Part shown: piece after piece, positions 12,151-22,065 of the stretch
How positions within the stretch are numbered: position 1 is the stretch's first letter
How the letters are laid out: every line of letters starts with the position of its first letter
Source of the DNA: Gentiana macrophylla
Lineage: Eukaryota > Streptophyta > Magnoliopsida > Gentianales > Gentianaceae
Assembly: GCA_026214975.1 (NCBI GenBank)
Contig: JAOBSW010001132.1
Coordinates: 62,001 to 126,000 of the forward strand
Reading direction: 5' to 3'
Length of the DNA stretch: 64,000 bases
Made by a program: the position numbers and the translations under genes
The notes under the pieces: generated by a model
Seen by the model: the letters and a program-made list of their open reading frames with translations, nothing else
The model's database searches: none
Told to the model about the DNA's origin: nothing

Positions 12151-13747
12151 GTTGTAATTATTTATCAATCTTTTCGGGTGGCCTATAAAGGTTTGGGATG
12201 TCCTCTTAAGAGCTTACTTTATGTAGGTCATAATGTTACATGTAAGAATTTGGTTTGAAGAAAAGGGGAGAAATAGGATTCATAACCTTATGTGATGCTA
12301 TATAAACGTAAGCATTATATCGAGATATCTTAGTTTGTAATCAATTTGACTTTCATGTTTAATTTCCATTTCTAACATGTATGTAGTGTTATTAATGTAA
12401 TTTCTGATCAATGACTTGTACTTATAGAACCTTGAATACCTAGACTAGGTGTTTTGCTTCCAAATGTAACTCTGCCGTTTGCTAGCTCTCATGCATTGAA
12501 ACTTTGTGCCTTGTCTTTCACTTCAACTTTCAATATATGTAGTAGGAATATAGTTCTCCCACCTTAAAACTCCACTGACTTGCTTGTTTTTTCTTTTTGC
12601 AGTTTGGGAAGAAGATCTTGTAGTTACTCGCTTCGTAGACAAGGAATTGCTTCAAGGTCGGTGTAGTTAGAGGTGCTCTTGCAAACCTCAATAGTTAGGG
12701 GATCTATTGCAAACCCCGTGAGTTACGAGATCTATAGAAAATCTCGATTCCCTTCCACTATTTAAGCTTTTCTTGTATTGTTGCTATGTGTTATGTATAT
12801 CCTCGTAAATGCATGTTACTTTGAACTTAATTATTAAAAATGGTATTTGTTGTATTATTTTTATTAATAGAAAGCTTGAATCTTTATTCTTAGGGTTCCT
12901 TTGTTAGTAAAAATTACAAAATGACTGAATATGAAAAGCATTGTACGATTCCAAGTAAAAAAATCCATTCTTACTCTACTACTTTTGCTTAGGTTCTTTG
13001 TCGTCATTTCAATTTATATATATGGTATAGTTTGGTGATTTTTGCTTGAAATGCTTGATGATTTAGGCTTGAAATACTTTGCCTTATAGTTGATAGCTTG
13101 CTTCCTTAATTTGTTGTGAAATGCTTGAAAAATCTTTTCTTTAGATCATTCATTGTGTTAGATATGGGTAAATCTATCATTAATCGTTAATACCACTTTA
13201 ATAGCTATGTTACTTTGTTTTCTCTATGTTAAACTTCCAAAAAGAGTAGTTTTAAATTTTCCAAATGGAACCATTTACTCTCTCTTCTTTCCCTTTCCAT
13301 ACCTATTAAACTTTTGTTGTTAAAGAAGAGATGTGAGAGGATCAAGCTTCAGAATCTATGCTCAAACAAAGTGGTTTTGTCTTGATTGTTTCATTTTGCA
13401 AACAACCAAATTGTTGAGTAGTATTAGAATTGATGTTTGACTTCCGGTTATGCTATGATGAGAAAAGCCTTAAAAGCATATCAACCTAGTTTGGAGAACG
13501 ATTTCAAGCAATATGGATCCTTTACGAGAAGAGGAAAGTCAAGAGAATCCCGGTACATTCTTTTCGTGGTGTACATTCTTTACATACAATAAAGCTGATT
13601 ACTAGGAAATTTCATCCTTGTTTCTTGGTGTTATTTCTTGTTCCTTTGTAATGGTAGACGCTTCAATTGCTTGCCCCTGCATTCATAGTTTGGAATTCGA
13701 GGTTCATTTACAATCGGATGAGTTGTGGATTTGTTTATTTTCTTCAG
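12151..13747 (+). other. AT-rich CACTA interior, intron-like
   Basis: No recognised coding frame. An acceptor-like site (CTTTTTGCAG, ending 12602) precedes a short run at 12603-12730 that I cannot assign. A short open stretch at 13457-13560 on the plus strand also has no family I recognise. The sequence looks like plant intron DNA and lies between the CT-rich block and the RRM exon. Confidence 0.4.
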
Positions 13748-13851
13748 TTTGTGTATGATAAAGTTACGGATAGGAGTCGTGGCTTTGCATTAGCAACAAT
13801 GGGGCGATGTGAAAAAAGTTTGAAAAGGCTATACGAATGTTTGACGGATCT
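13748..13851 (+). pseudogene. Captured exon of a chloroplast-type RNA-binding protein (RRM)
   Basis: A 104-bp exon with both splice signals: acceptor TTTTCTTCAG ending at 13747 and donor GTAAGT at 13852-13857. It reads VYDKVTDRSRGFALATMG. This holds the RNP1 segment of an RRM (R-G-F-A-x-x-x-M) with the V-T-x-R-S-R-G-F context typical of nuclear-encoded chloroplast ribonucleoproteins (cp31/cp33 type). After the MG codons the reading shifts; in another frame the 3' end reads EKAIRMFDGS, the expected continuation, so an indel breaks the exon. It sits inside a CACTA transposon, the usual setting for transduplicated gene fragments. It cannot make a functional domain as it stands. The family call is from motif recognition only. 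Confidence 0.7.
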
Positions 13852-14189
13852 GTAAGTGTCTTCACCATTTCTCAAGTTGTCATTTATTTCTCTAGTGTAA
13901 TTTGTGTTGCTAAATTACTCTAGTGTAATTTGTGTTGCTAAATTACTTCTATAAAGTTCATTGTAAATTGGTGCTTAAGTTTATCTTCAAAAGTTTAAAA
14001 ATATAATTAAATGGTGCTAAATTACTTCTTTTTTGTTTTGAACCCCCTATTTTAAAATATATATTTTTTTCTATTTTAAAATATATTTTATGGGTTCATA
14101 CGATATTTTTTTCCTATTTTAAAATATATTTTTTTGGGTTTTTAAATGAATTTCTGGAATTTATATAATTTTTTTTTTCCCAAATATAT

Positions 14190-14756
14190 TTTAAGGGACG
14201 ACATATGTCGTCCCTTTAAATGGTTTTTAGAAAAAAAAGTATTTTCCTCGTATTAAATTTATTATAAAAATTAAATGTATAATCTTTTAAGGGACGAAAT
14301 TGTCGTCCCTTTAAATTGTTTTTAAATAAAAATTCATTTTTTTCGTATTAAATTTTATTATAAAAATTAAATGTAAAATTTTTAAGGGACGACATTGTCG
14401 TCCCTTTAAATCGTTTTTAATAAATAAAATAAAAATTTTCCTCATAATGTTTTTTTATAAAATAAAATGAATTATGTTTAAAGGGACGACATTGTCGTCC
14501 CGTAAAAGAATGCCATGTCAGCACGTTGACATTTCTTAGAAAAGTCCGTGCCACGTCAGCATTCATTTAAAGGAACGATTTTGTCGTCCCTTTAAAGGCG
14601 CCCGTGCTTTAAAGAGACGAAATAGAAGGGACGACTTTAAAGGGACGACGTGTCGTCCCTTTAAACATTTAAAGGGACGACGTGTCGTCCCTTTAAACAT
14701 TTAAAGGGACGACAAAGGCTTTTAAGGGACGACAAAATGTCGTCCCTTTAAACAGG
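14190..14756. repeat. Right subterminal palindrome array of the CACTA element
   Basis: Palindromic AAGGGACGACAT-TGTCGTCCCTTT units at about 14192, 14288, 14383, 14480, 14568, 14640, 14672 and 14723, mirroring the left array. The last four units are nearly contiguous and form a dense cluster next to the terminus. Confidence 0.9.
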
Positions 14757-14914
14757 TTTTCTTGTAGTGACAGCAGTGACATACTTATTTACGTCACTTA
14801 AGTCTTGAAGGCTCAAGAGAAAAATCTCTTCCGAAAAATTAATCGCATGTAAGATCAATAAGTACAACGTTCTAGTTACTTACCACTTTTTAACGAAGTC
14901 ATTACTAGCCATTG

Positions 14915-16421
14915 AGACTTCAGAACATGTCACTACATCCCTGTAAGTAGAAGGTTCAAAACCATCCTTTTCTTCTGTAACTTGAAGTGCATATCCAACC
15001 ATATCTTCAAAACCATACCTCTTGGGAGGTACCCCGACATTTGATCTTCTAGCTCTGCTGATAGCCCTACTCTGCTAACCAATGTTCCCTATTTGATGCT
15101 CTACTGATCCTTGTTCACCATACTGGCTTGGATCAGACTTTGGTTCAACAACTAGATCAGATGAGTGCTGACTTGGGTCAGCTGATTGTTGCATATCAGC
15201 TGACTCAACTTGAAGCTCCACCTGTTTCTCAACCCTCTCAGATTCAACACTTGTTTTAGATTCAGCAGACCTCCCTACTAAAGATCTAATCATAGAATTT
15301 TCATCAACGACCACATCTCTGCTGAGTATGACTCTGGACTCTACTGATGACCAAATTCTATAACCCTTAACTCCATCACCATACCCCACAAACACTCCCT
15401 TCTTGGCCCTTGGTTCTAGCTTCTCTTCATTCACGTGAGAGTAAAATGAGCTTCCAAAAACATGTAGAACTAAGTAGTTAGCAGACTTGTCTGACCATAT
15501 CGCAAATCGTGTCTTGAGATTGATCCATGTGTGAGCACTCCTGTTGATTATGTAGCATGCAGTGGTGACAGCCTCTGCCCAAAATCTCATTGATAAAGCA
15601 GTATTAGAGAGCATACATCTTTCCCTCTATAAAAGAGTTTGATTCATCCTTTCAGCTACACCATTCTGCTGAGGTGTATTCCTGACTGTATGATGTTTGG
15701 GAATACCCTCAACCTTGCATAATGTATCAAACTCTGATCAGCAGAATTCCAGACCATTATCTGTTTTGAGCCTTTTGATTTTCTTGCCTGTCTGATTTTC
15801 CACTAGTGCCTTCCATTTCTTGAAACTATTGAATGCCTCACTTTTGTGTTTCATCATCACCACCCAAGTCATTCTTGAATAGTCTTCTATGAATGACACA
15901 AAATATATGTGACCACCCAATGAGTCCACCTTTGATGGACCTCAGCAATCAGAATGGATATAATCAAGTGATGCCTTTGTACTGTGTATGCATGCTGAGA
16001 ACTTGCTTCTATGTAGCTTACCAAACACACAGTGCTCACAAAAGTCCAAATTCTTGACCTTATATCCCCTAAGAAAACCTGCTGAAGGAAGGACTTGCAT
16101 TCCTCTTTCACCCATGTGACCAAGTCTCATGTGCCACAACTGAGTCTGCTGTGACTGATGAACTACTGTGGATGCCACACCAGTAGAGCTAGATACAGTA
16201 GAGCCTTGTAATATATACAAGGTTCCCTTCTTGATACCTTTGAGGACCACATCTAAATCATTGTAGACATTCAGCTCTCCACCTTCCCCCTTGAAATTGA
16301 ACCTTTTGTTGTCCAGTAGACTAAGAGATTCCAAATTATTGGTCATTTGCGGAACATGTCTAACAACTTTCAGTGTGCAGAATCTACAATCGTCTGTCCT
16401 CAACTTAATTGGCTGAGCCAA
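14915..16421 (-). pseudogene. Copia GAG-pre-integrase and integrase
   Basis: Minus-strand pol between gag and the LARD insertion. At 15942-16421 it encodes the GAG-pre-integrase/zinc region with LWHMRLGHMGERGM (His pair) and CEHCVFGK (Cys pair). The integrase core follows: YIHSDC (first catalytic Asp), then IYFVSFIEDYSRMTWV and KTDNGLEF (second Asp) in 15738-15929, then a decayed stretch and the C-terminal region at 15075-15614 (AVTTACYIINRSAHTWINL, KGVFVGYGDGVKGYRIW). It runs on to about 14915, where LARD copy A separates it from the reverse transcriptase start. At least three stops or shifts break it, including the stop after YIHSDC. Confidence 0.92.
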
Positions 16422-16566
16422 TTCCCACTATCTTGCAGACCTTGCTGTTTTCCATAGAAATATGACCAGCTTCTATCTGCTCATAAGTAGAAAAACACTC
16501 CATGTGTGGAAAAATATAAGACGATGCTCCAGAATCTAGGATCCAAAACATCATCATTGTGTGCTG

Positions 16567-17371
16567 AATCCCCTGTAACTAGAACAAGATCTTCATCAGA
16601 TTGCTCAATTGCCACAACTGATGTGCCAGAATTGCTCTCCTGCTGCCTTTTCTTCTTTGGACAATTGGACTTCTAATTCCCCTACTCTTTACAGTAATTA
16701 CAGACATCTGTGGCTCTAGGATATTTGGACTTCTTGGATTTCTTCTTCCCAGACTGTTGTCCATATCCTTTCCTACTGCTGCTGACTACTAGTCCAACAG
16801 CCTGACTGTCTGTCCCTACTGCCTTGTCTCTCAACTCCTTGGCATGCAAGGCTGCCCTTACATCCTTTAAAGCCACTGTATCTTTCCCGACTATGAAGGA
16901 CTGCGCAAAGTTTTCATATGAACTTGGTAATGATACCAACAGAATTGGGGCTGCATCTTCAACTTCAATTTTAACATCAATATTCCTGAGATCAAGTAAT
17001 ATTGTGTTCAGCTGATCCAGATGTTCCCTCAGTAGACCTCCTTCATGCATTCTCGGACTAAACAGTCTCTGCTTCAGCAGCAACTTATTGGTTAATGACT
17101 TAATCATATACAGGCTTTCAAGCTTTGCCCACAACTTGGCAGCTGTGTCTTCCTCAGCAACTTCAGTGATAACATCATCAGATAAGCACAACATAATGGT
17201 TGAATGTTCTTTCTCTTTCTGACTGGCCGAATCCGCTGAACTGGCATCTCCTTTACCCGATAAAGGAGTCCATAATCCTTGTTGTTTTAACAATGCCTGC
17301 ATTTTGATTTGTCACAGACTAAAACTGTTTCTTCATGTAAATTTGTCGATTTTTACGTTAACAGCAGACAT
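16567..17371 (-). pseudogene. Copia gag (UBN2-like, with damaged zinc knuckle)
   Basis: The likely original start is the ATG at 17369-17371, 12 codons before a TGA; a later in-frame ATG at 17300-17302 begins the long open part. The product has the gag/UBN2-like core with LWAKLESLYMIKSLTNKLL and LREHLDQLNTILLDL, followed by a basic tract (SGKKKSKKSK) and the start of a zinc knuckle, VCNYCKE. A stop interrupts the knuckle and the rest continues with further stops to about 16567. The sequence is of the Tnt1/Tork gag type. In a live element gag forms the cytoplasmic virus-like particle; this copy is broken. Confidence 0.9.
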
Positions 17372-17471
17372 CTTTCTTGCCAATGATCATAACTTTTATC
17401 ACAGAGTCCTAGCACCGGTAAGGGTTTTGGTGAAGATAAAGGTTGTCCGTACAGATGATTCCCAGAACCTA

Positions 17472-17487
17472 CACTCCGATACCAATT
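17472..17487 (-). other. Primer binding site of the Copia element
   Basis: Minus strand reads AATTGGTATCGGAGTG next to the 5' LTR end. TGGTATCGGAG is one base from the common plant TGGTATCAGAG site complementary to the initiator tRNA-Met 3' end. Confidence 0.85.
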
Positions 17488-18000
17488 TGTCATAAGAGGA
17501 TATGGAATCCAAATGCAAAATAGATAATTAACAGATGCAATCTAACAGTAATAATCAATACAGAAGAACAGAAACAAGAAGAACACAAGAGTTAACGTGG
17601 TCTCCGGCGTTGTGCCGACTACTCCACGGACAAAAATGAGATATTTCATTATTCACTAAAATCCAGATGGATTACACACTTTACAATAACCAATACAGTT
17701 GGTATTTATAGGCACATATCACTAAACCCGAACCGCCAAGAATCTTTGTCGGATTGCCATAAATGCCCTAGATGTTGGATCACTCTGCTGATCCCACTCA
17801 GCTGATCATTGCAAATATGTAGAATTTTGATGCATCCAAAACCTCAACAGACCCTCAGCAAGCTGCTGACACCAGAAGAAACTCAGCAGACTTCCCAACT
17901 GACTATCACAGACTTTGATACACTTCTACAGTAGACCACCACTCTGCTGACTTATCATATTAGTTCTACTAGATGTAGAGTTTAAGTCACTTTGCTGACA
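17488..18000 (-). repeat. 5' LTR of the minus-strand Copia element
   Basis: 513 bp, partner of 2048-2560. A minus-strand TATA box, TATAAATACC, lies at 17701-17710. Followed by target copy ATAAC (18001-18005). Confidence 0.93.
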
Positions 18001-18005
18001 ATAAC

Positions 18006-18494
18006 AAGACTTTATTCCATTGTAATTTAAATATCTCATAATCAACTACAAAAATAAATATATATGTTGATCTGATTGTCAAAAGATGTTAATTCTTCCA
18101 CCAATTTTTTTCCGTCCTCTTTATTTAGACATTTAATTTCAATAGTGGGATATTGGATTTGAGTTCAGTTGCACCGCAACGAACAGTGGATTTAGTGTTA
18201 TTAACAGTGGATTGTTCCTTCTCATCCAATTTATATTTTCACTCTCCTGATTCATATTTTTCCTCTTTGTTGTCCTTTATTCTCACTCCCTCTTTTTTTG
18301 TTCTTTTTTCTCTCTCCTAATTTTTGAAATCATCATACATTTTTCCTCTTTGTTGTTCTTTTTTCCGTTCATTAATTTTTTTAACCATAATTCTTTTTTT
18401 TGTCCTCTTTATTTTGATATTTAATACTCTTTCGACGTGAAATCTTTAAATCCAAAAAAACTTTTATGTCAACTACGATTGTCAGATCGTTTGC
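18006..18494. other. AT-rich stretch without a gene
   Basis: Runs of T and TC-rich sequence (TTTTTCCTCTTTGTTGT appears twice, near 18258 and 18340). No coding frame or recognisable element. Confidence 0.6.
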
Positions 18495-19360
18495 TGTAAC
18501 ACTCTCACGGTCACACACTCACAGTAACACCGTTTATCAACATTACACAGTGGCTTACGTATATAGTAACATCATACGGGTACAATAACATGTGTGACTG
18601 ATAGTGACACCCTCATAATGCCTCACACCTTTTATTGACAATTCATAGTGACACTAAAACTGTCACGTATACGGTAACACCTGTGACTCACAGTGACACC
18701 CTCACAATGACTCACAGTGACACCTACACGATGACCCATGGTATCACATTTTACTATCAATATATAGAGACATTAACACATTACATGTACAATAACATTT
18801 TTCATTAACAGTAACACATTTTATTAACAATAGACAGTAACACCATCACAGTGACACATTATATAATTCAGTGTAGTAACACCTTATAATTTTGCAGTAA
18901 CACCTCACAGTAACACTTTATGTACTCACAATAACTCCCTCACAGAGACACATTATGTATTCTAGTGACCTTGTGATAACTCATTATAAATTTGCAATAA
19001 CAGCTCATTATCGATCACAATACCCTCACATTGACTCTTGGTAGTATCACATTTAAATTTTGCAGTAGCACATCATTTTCACAGGAACACCTCACATGAA
19101 CACCTTATTTACTCACAATAGCACCTCAAAGTAATACTTTGTTTACTCACAGTAATACCTTATGTACTCATAGTAACTCCTTTCATTAATAACCCATAGT
19201 GACAATAACACCTTACGTATAAGTAACACATGTGGCTCATAGTGATGCCCTCACAACGACTCACACAATTTATTAACAATACATAATGACAATAACATCT
19301 TATGTATACAATAGCACATATGACGCCCAATGACTCACAATGACACATTCACAGTGTTCC
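18495..19360. repeat. Degenerate minisatellite, CACAGTAACACC family
   Basis: Over about 870 bp short motifs of the form CTCACAGTAACACC, CTCACAATGACACC and CTTATGTATACAATAACA recur dozens of times with irregular spacing (about 12-40 bp) and heavy point variation. There is no open frame longer than about 60 codons. Confidence 0.8.
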
Positions 19361-20169
19361 AGCAAGTGTTCTCAAAATAAGACTAAAACTCACTCGTATG
19401 GTGCCAAGGAAATGTAGACCACCAATAAGGGCTAAGGGTTGGCATTATATGCTAATCACGAATGGACAAAGTTCTGGTGAGGGTCTAACCAGCCTACAAA
19501 GGCTTAGAGCTGTTTCTGTGGAAATTATGTTCGTGGTTGGATATTTGGCTCTGGTCGAGTCAAAGAAAAGCCAGGACTGTCATCCCTTAATCTACCAAGA
19601 TTTACCTTTTCATTTTGCCTCGAAGTTAATGATATAAGTTCTAGGTATCAGATTAATGTCAATATAAACTATAATCATTCACCAATTAACTATGATTCAT
19701 GAAAAGAAGCTATTAAGTTCATTCAGATTCCATTTCCATAATAAGATATTTGTTTGACTCACATACATTCTACCCATGACTAATACCTAATCAATGAATA
19801 TAGTGACTCAACATTGGATACGCAACATCAAAGTCATGAAATTTTTTCAAAATAACCCCATCTTCCCAATATGGACCAAACACTAAGCATATGACTCATT
19901 CAAGGATAAATTAAAGAAAAACGCAGTAAAGTTAAGCGAAAGACCACCCCTACTTAAAATGAAAGACCGTCCTCGGTGTGTGAGTGATAAAGTAAGAAGT
20001 ACTTAGCTGAACCAGCAATAAGGCGCTACTAATGCATAGTGTGAAACCGCCAATAGTATCCCAAGGGTGCCTAAAGTCAAAGCATCTCATAGTGCCTCAG
20101 CAGGGCATACATAATATCAAAAGTAAGCTAGATGTAAAATACATAAAGTGAAAGCACTAGGCTAATGCC
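19361..20169. other. Unassigned intergenic stretch
   Basis: One 79-codon plus-strand open frame (19398-19637) has no recognisable family and no supporting context. The remainder has no open frames worth calling. Nothing identified. Confidence 0.5.
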
Positions 20170-20660
20170 TCTGAAAATCCATGGTCTCCGTGTAAAAATC
20201 CTCCTCACCACCATCATCATCTGCACCCTCATCAGGATCCACATCATCATCCATAACAACATCCATACCAACACTTGAACCCATCCTTTATCCCACCAAA
20301 CTCCGCCTCCCTATGGATTGAATTCATAACATCCAGGGGTGACCTATGGTAGATAAACCTTTACCTCGGGCTGATAATAGAAAGGATAAGTTAGGGGTCT
20401 GGCATAACGATCTGGATCGATGCCCATTTCACGAGCCATGTCATTTAACAACCCCTAGCCCCAATATCATATAATCTCTTCGTACTGGCCCGCTCTCTAT
20501 GTGATTCTCCTATCGAATAGACATGTACCTCCAGGTGAGTCAACCTCTAAGAATCGGTCAAATTAAGTTGTATTTGAGGAATGGGTGGGGACGCATCGGC
20601 GGGAGGTTGCTTGGCACGCCCATAATGGCCCGACTGGTGATGATGTGCATGGGTCCTCAT
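20170..20660 (-). pseudogene. Unidentified coding-like remnant
   Basis: The minus strand shows a coding-like segment: IDPDRYARPLTYPFYYQPEV around 20365-20435, then, after stops, an acidic stretch with MDDDVDPDEGADDDGGEED around 20190-20260. This looks like the C-terminal part of a decayed protein with an acidic tail, as in many plant transposon or retrotransposon proteins. I do not recognise the family. It ends next to the LTR fragment starting at 20671. Confidence 0.3.
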
Positions 20661-20670
20661 AAGAGAAGAC

Positions 20671-22060
20671 TGTTGGAAGTAGTGCCTGAAAGACAATTAT
20701 GTAATTGTTTGTTATTATTAATAAATGAAAGATTTATTCTCATCTTATCAATTTTTTCATGCTCATAAGTAATACACTATTGAAAACCCTGAGGTGTGCC
20801 ATATGTAGCCTTATAACTTAGTGTGTGTCACACATGAGGATTAAGTTTATAGTGATACACTTGATTTTTTAGTCTGTGGTGAACTTAATCAAAGTATTGG
20901 GTCTATTGATCAAACCACCATTAATGCGCCCAAAACACTTTATCGTGTGACCGTCTTATCTGAGTCGTCGATATTGGTTTTCTAAGTGGGGCATTTATAT
21001 ATGATGTAGTCATATCGGGCTAGACCGATTTAATCCGCATTTCTCATATAATTCCGTGATTGAGAAATCTTATTAAATCACAAGATGATCATAAATGGAT
21101 TAACCTTAATCATAAAGTGATTGCAGACTCTTCCTTGTTTCAAGATAGGGTTTGATGTGTTCATTAAGGATTTCTAAGAGGAGCGGTCCGAATCACTTTC
21201 ACGTTGGCATTATTGGGAATGAGTAGCTGGGAATGTGTCTCACGTATAAGGAATCCATTCTTTCATACGGGAGGTAGAAAGACAATCCCTTTATTTGTTA
21301 ATCCTAGAAACTAGGGGTGTAACCGATCCGAATCGACTCAAACTTTTACTTATCGAGTCGAGCAACCCTAAAAAATAATGATGCTCGAAATCGGCTCGAG
21401 TTCGTTCAATCAAGAAAAAAGATGCTTGAGTTTCGCTCGTTAATATTGATAAGCTGCTCGAGTTCGGCTTGAGTTCGATTAAATTATATTTGTGCGATCA
21501 TTTCACGAGCGAGCATCGACCTGATCGGCTTGGTCAGGGTTTTGGTAAATGGTTGATTTTATATTCTTAAAAGGCAACTCAAATTTTTTTCTTCTTTTTG
21601 AAAAACTCAAAAGTTTTTCTAGAAGTGGAAAAAGTAATTCAATTAAAAAAAATTAAAATGGTAGAATGGTAAAAAATATTTATAAATACACACACTCACA
21701 TCAAACATTATATATCGCGAGCATTTCGAATCAAGCATTACACTGCTCAAGTTTGGCTCGTTAATATAGATGAACTGCTCGAGTCCGGCTCGAGTTTGAT
21801 TAAATATAATTTGAACGAGAATTTCATGAGCGAGCATTGAGCTGTTCGTGAGCGGCTCGGCTTGTTTTACAGCCCTGCGGGAGTTCATATTGGTTTTGAA
21901 CTAATTGATCACTATTGGGTTAATGGTAAATAAGGATAAGATGTAATTAAGAAGGTTTACGGAAACAATCCTGCTTCCTTACGGATAATCTATGAAGGGT
22001 TAGTCTGTATGTAATGATTATATCAAAGGACGCTTATTGACTCGACATATTGAGAACAAG
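20671..22060 (+). mobile_element. Partial LTR of a LARD-type element, plus strand
   Basis: Begins TGTTGGAAGTAGTGCCTGAAAG and follows, with many differences, the LTRs of LARD copies A, B and C through landmarks such as GTGGGGCATTTATAT (about 20986) and GGTAAATAAGGATAAG (about 21925). It breaks off around 22045-22060 before the LTR TATA region, where the inverted LTR of copy B begins. It is an old truncated LTR or a family relative. An hAT-like miniature element interrupts it. Confidence 0.7.
21313..21876. mobile_element. hAT-like miniature inverted-repeat element
   Basis: About 564 bp interrupting the LTR fragment. The ends AGGGGTGTAA and TTACAGCCCT are imperfect inverted repeats. Subterminal parts are full of CTCGAGTTCGGCTCG-type motifs in both orientations (about 21355-21500 and 21720-21865). 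This is the form of common non-autonomous hAT-type elements in plants. No transposase frame is present. The target duplication could not be resolved by eye. Confidence 0.6.
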
Positions 22061-22065
22061 TTATC

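Larger units (their letters stand above)
9099..14769. mobile_element. Non-autonomous CACTA (En/Spm-like) DNA transposon
   Basis: Starts CACTACAAGAAA (9099) and ends TTTCTTGTAGTG (14769): the perfect CACTA-superfamily terminal inverted repeat. It is flanked by the 3-bp target duplication ACA (9096-9098 and 14770-14772). Removing it restores continuity of LARD copy A, as shown by copy B at 27035-27062. Both ends carry dense palindromic subterminal repeats built on AAAGGGACGACA, the expected place for transposase-binding sites. I see no TNPD- or TNPA-like transposase, so it would need an enzyme supplied elsewhere. The interior holds tandem arrays, a CT-rich block and a captured RRM exon. Confidence 0.93.
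4203..14908 (-). mobile_element. LARD copy A: coding-poor Copia-derived element, 5' truncated
   Basis: Minus-strand element of the same family as copies B (22066-38000) and C (27073-36541). It has a 3' LTR (4203-5923), then a PPT and about 3.3 kb of internal domain, which stops at TTACTAG (14908) where copy B continues. No 5' LTR and no PBS are present. The sequence CCATTG borders both sides (4198-4203 and 14909-14914), like a target duplication. It interrupts the pol ORF of the Copia element. It carries no coding capacity and is itself interrupted by the CACTA transposon at 9099-14769. Without that insertion it would be about 5.0 kb. Confidence 0.82.
2048..18000 (-). mobile_element. Tnt1/Tork-like Copia LTR retrotransposon, nested and decayed
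   Basis: A complete but degenerate Ty1/Copia element on the minus strand. Boundaries are two 513-bp LTRs (2048-2560 and 17488-18000) flanked by a perfect 5-bp target duplication, ATAAC (2043-2047 and 18001-18005). In minus-strand order it shows a PBS next to the right LTR, gag with UBN2-like domain and a damaged zinc knuckle, GAG-pre-integrase, integrase, reverse transcriptase with YVDD, RNase H, then a PPT next to the left LTR. The pol region is cut between integrase and reverse transcriptase by LARD copy A (4203-14908). The two LTRs differ at roughly one base in ten by eye, so the insertion is old. Gag sequence and domain order fit the Tnt1/Tork lineage. Without the nested insertion the element would be about 5.2 kb, normal for Copia. 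Confidence 0.93.

Noticed and set aside
16824..17495. Plus-strand frames across the Copia gag
   Set aside because: Antisense shadows; the minus strand carries the gag motifs.
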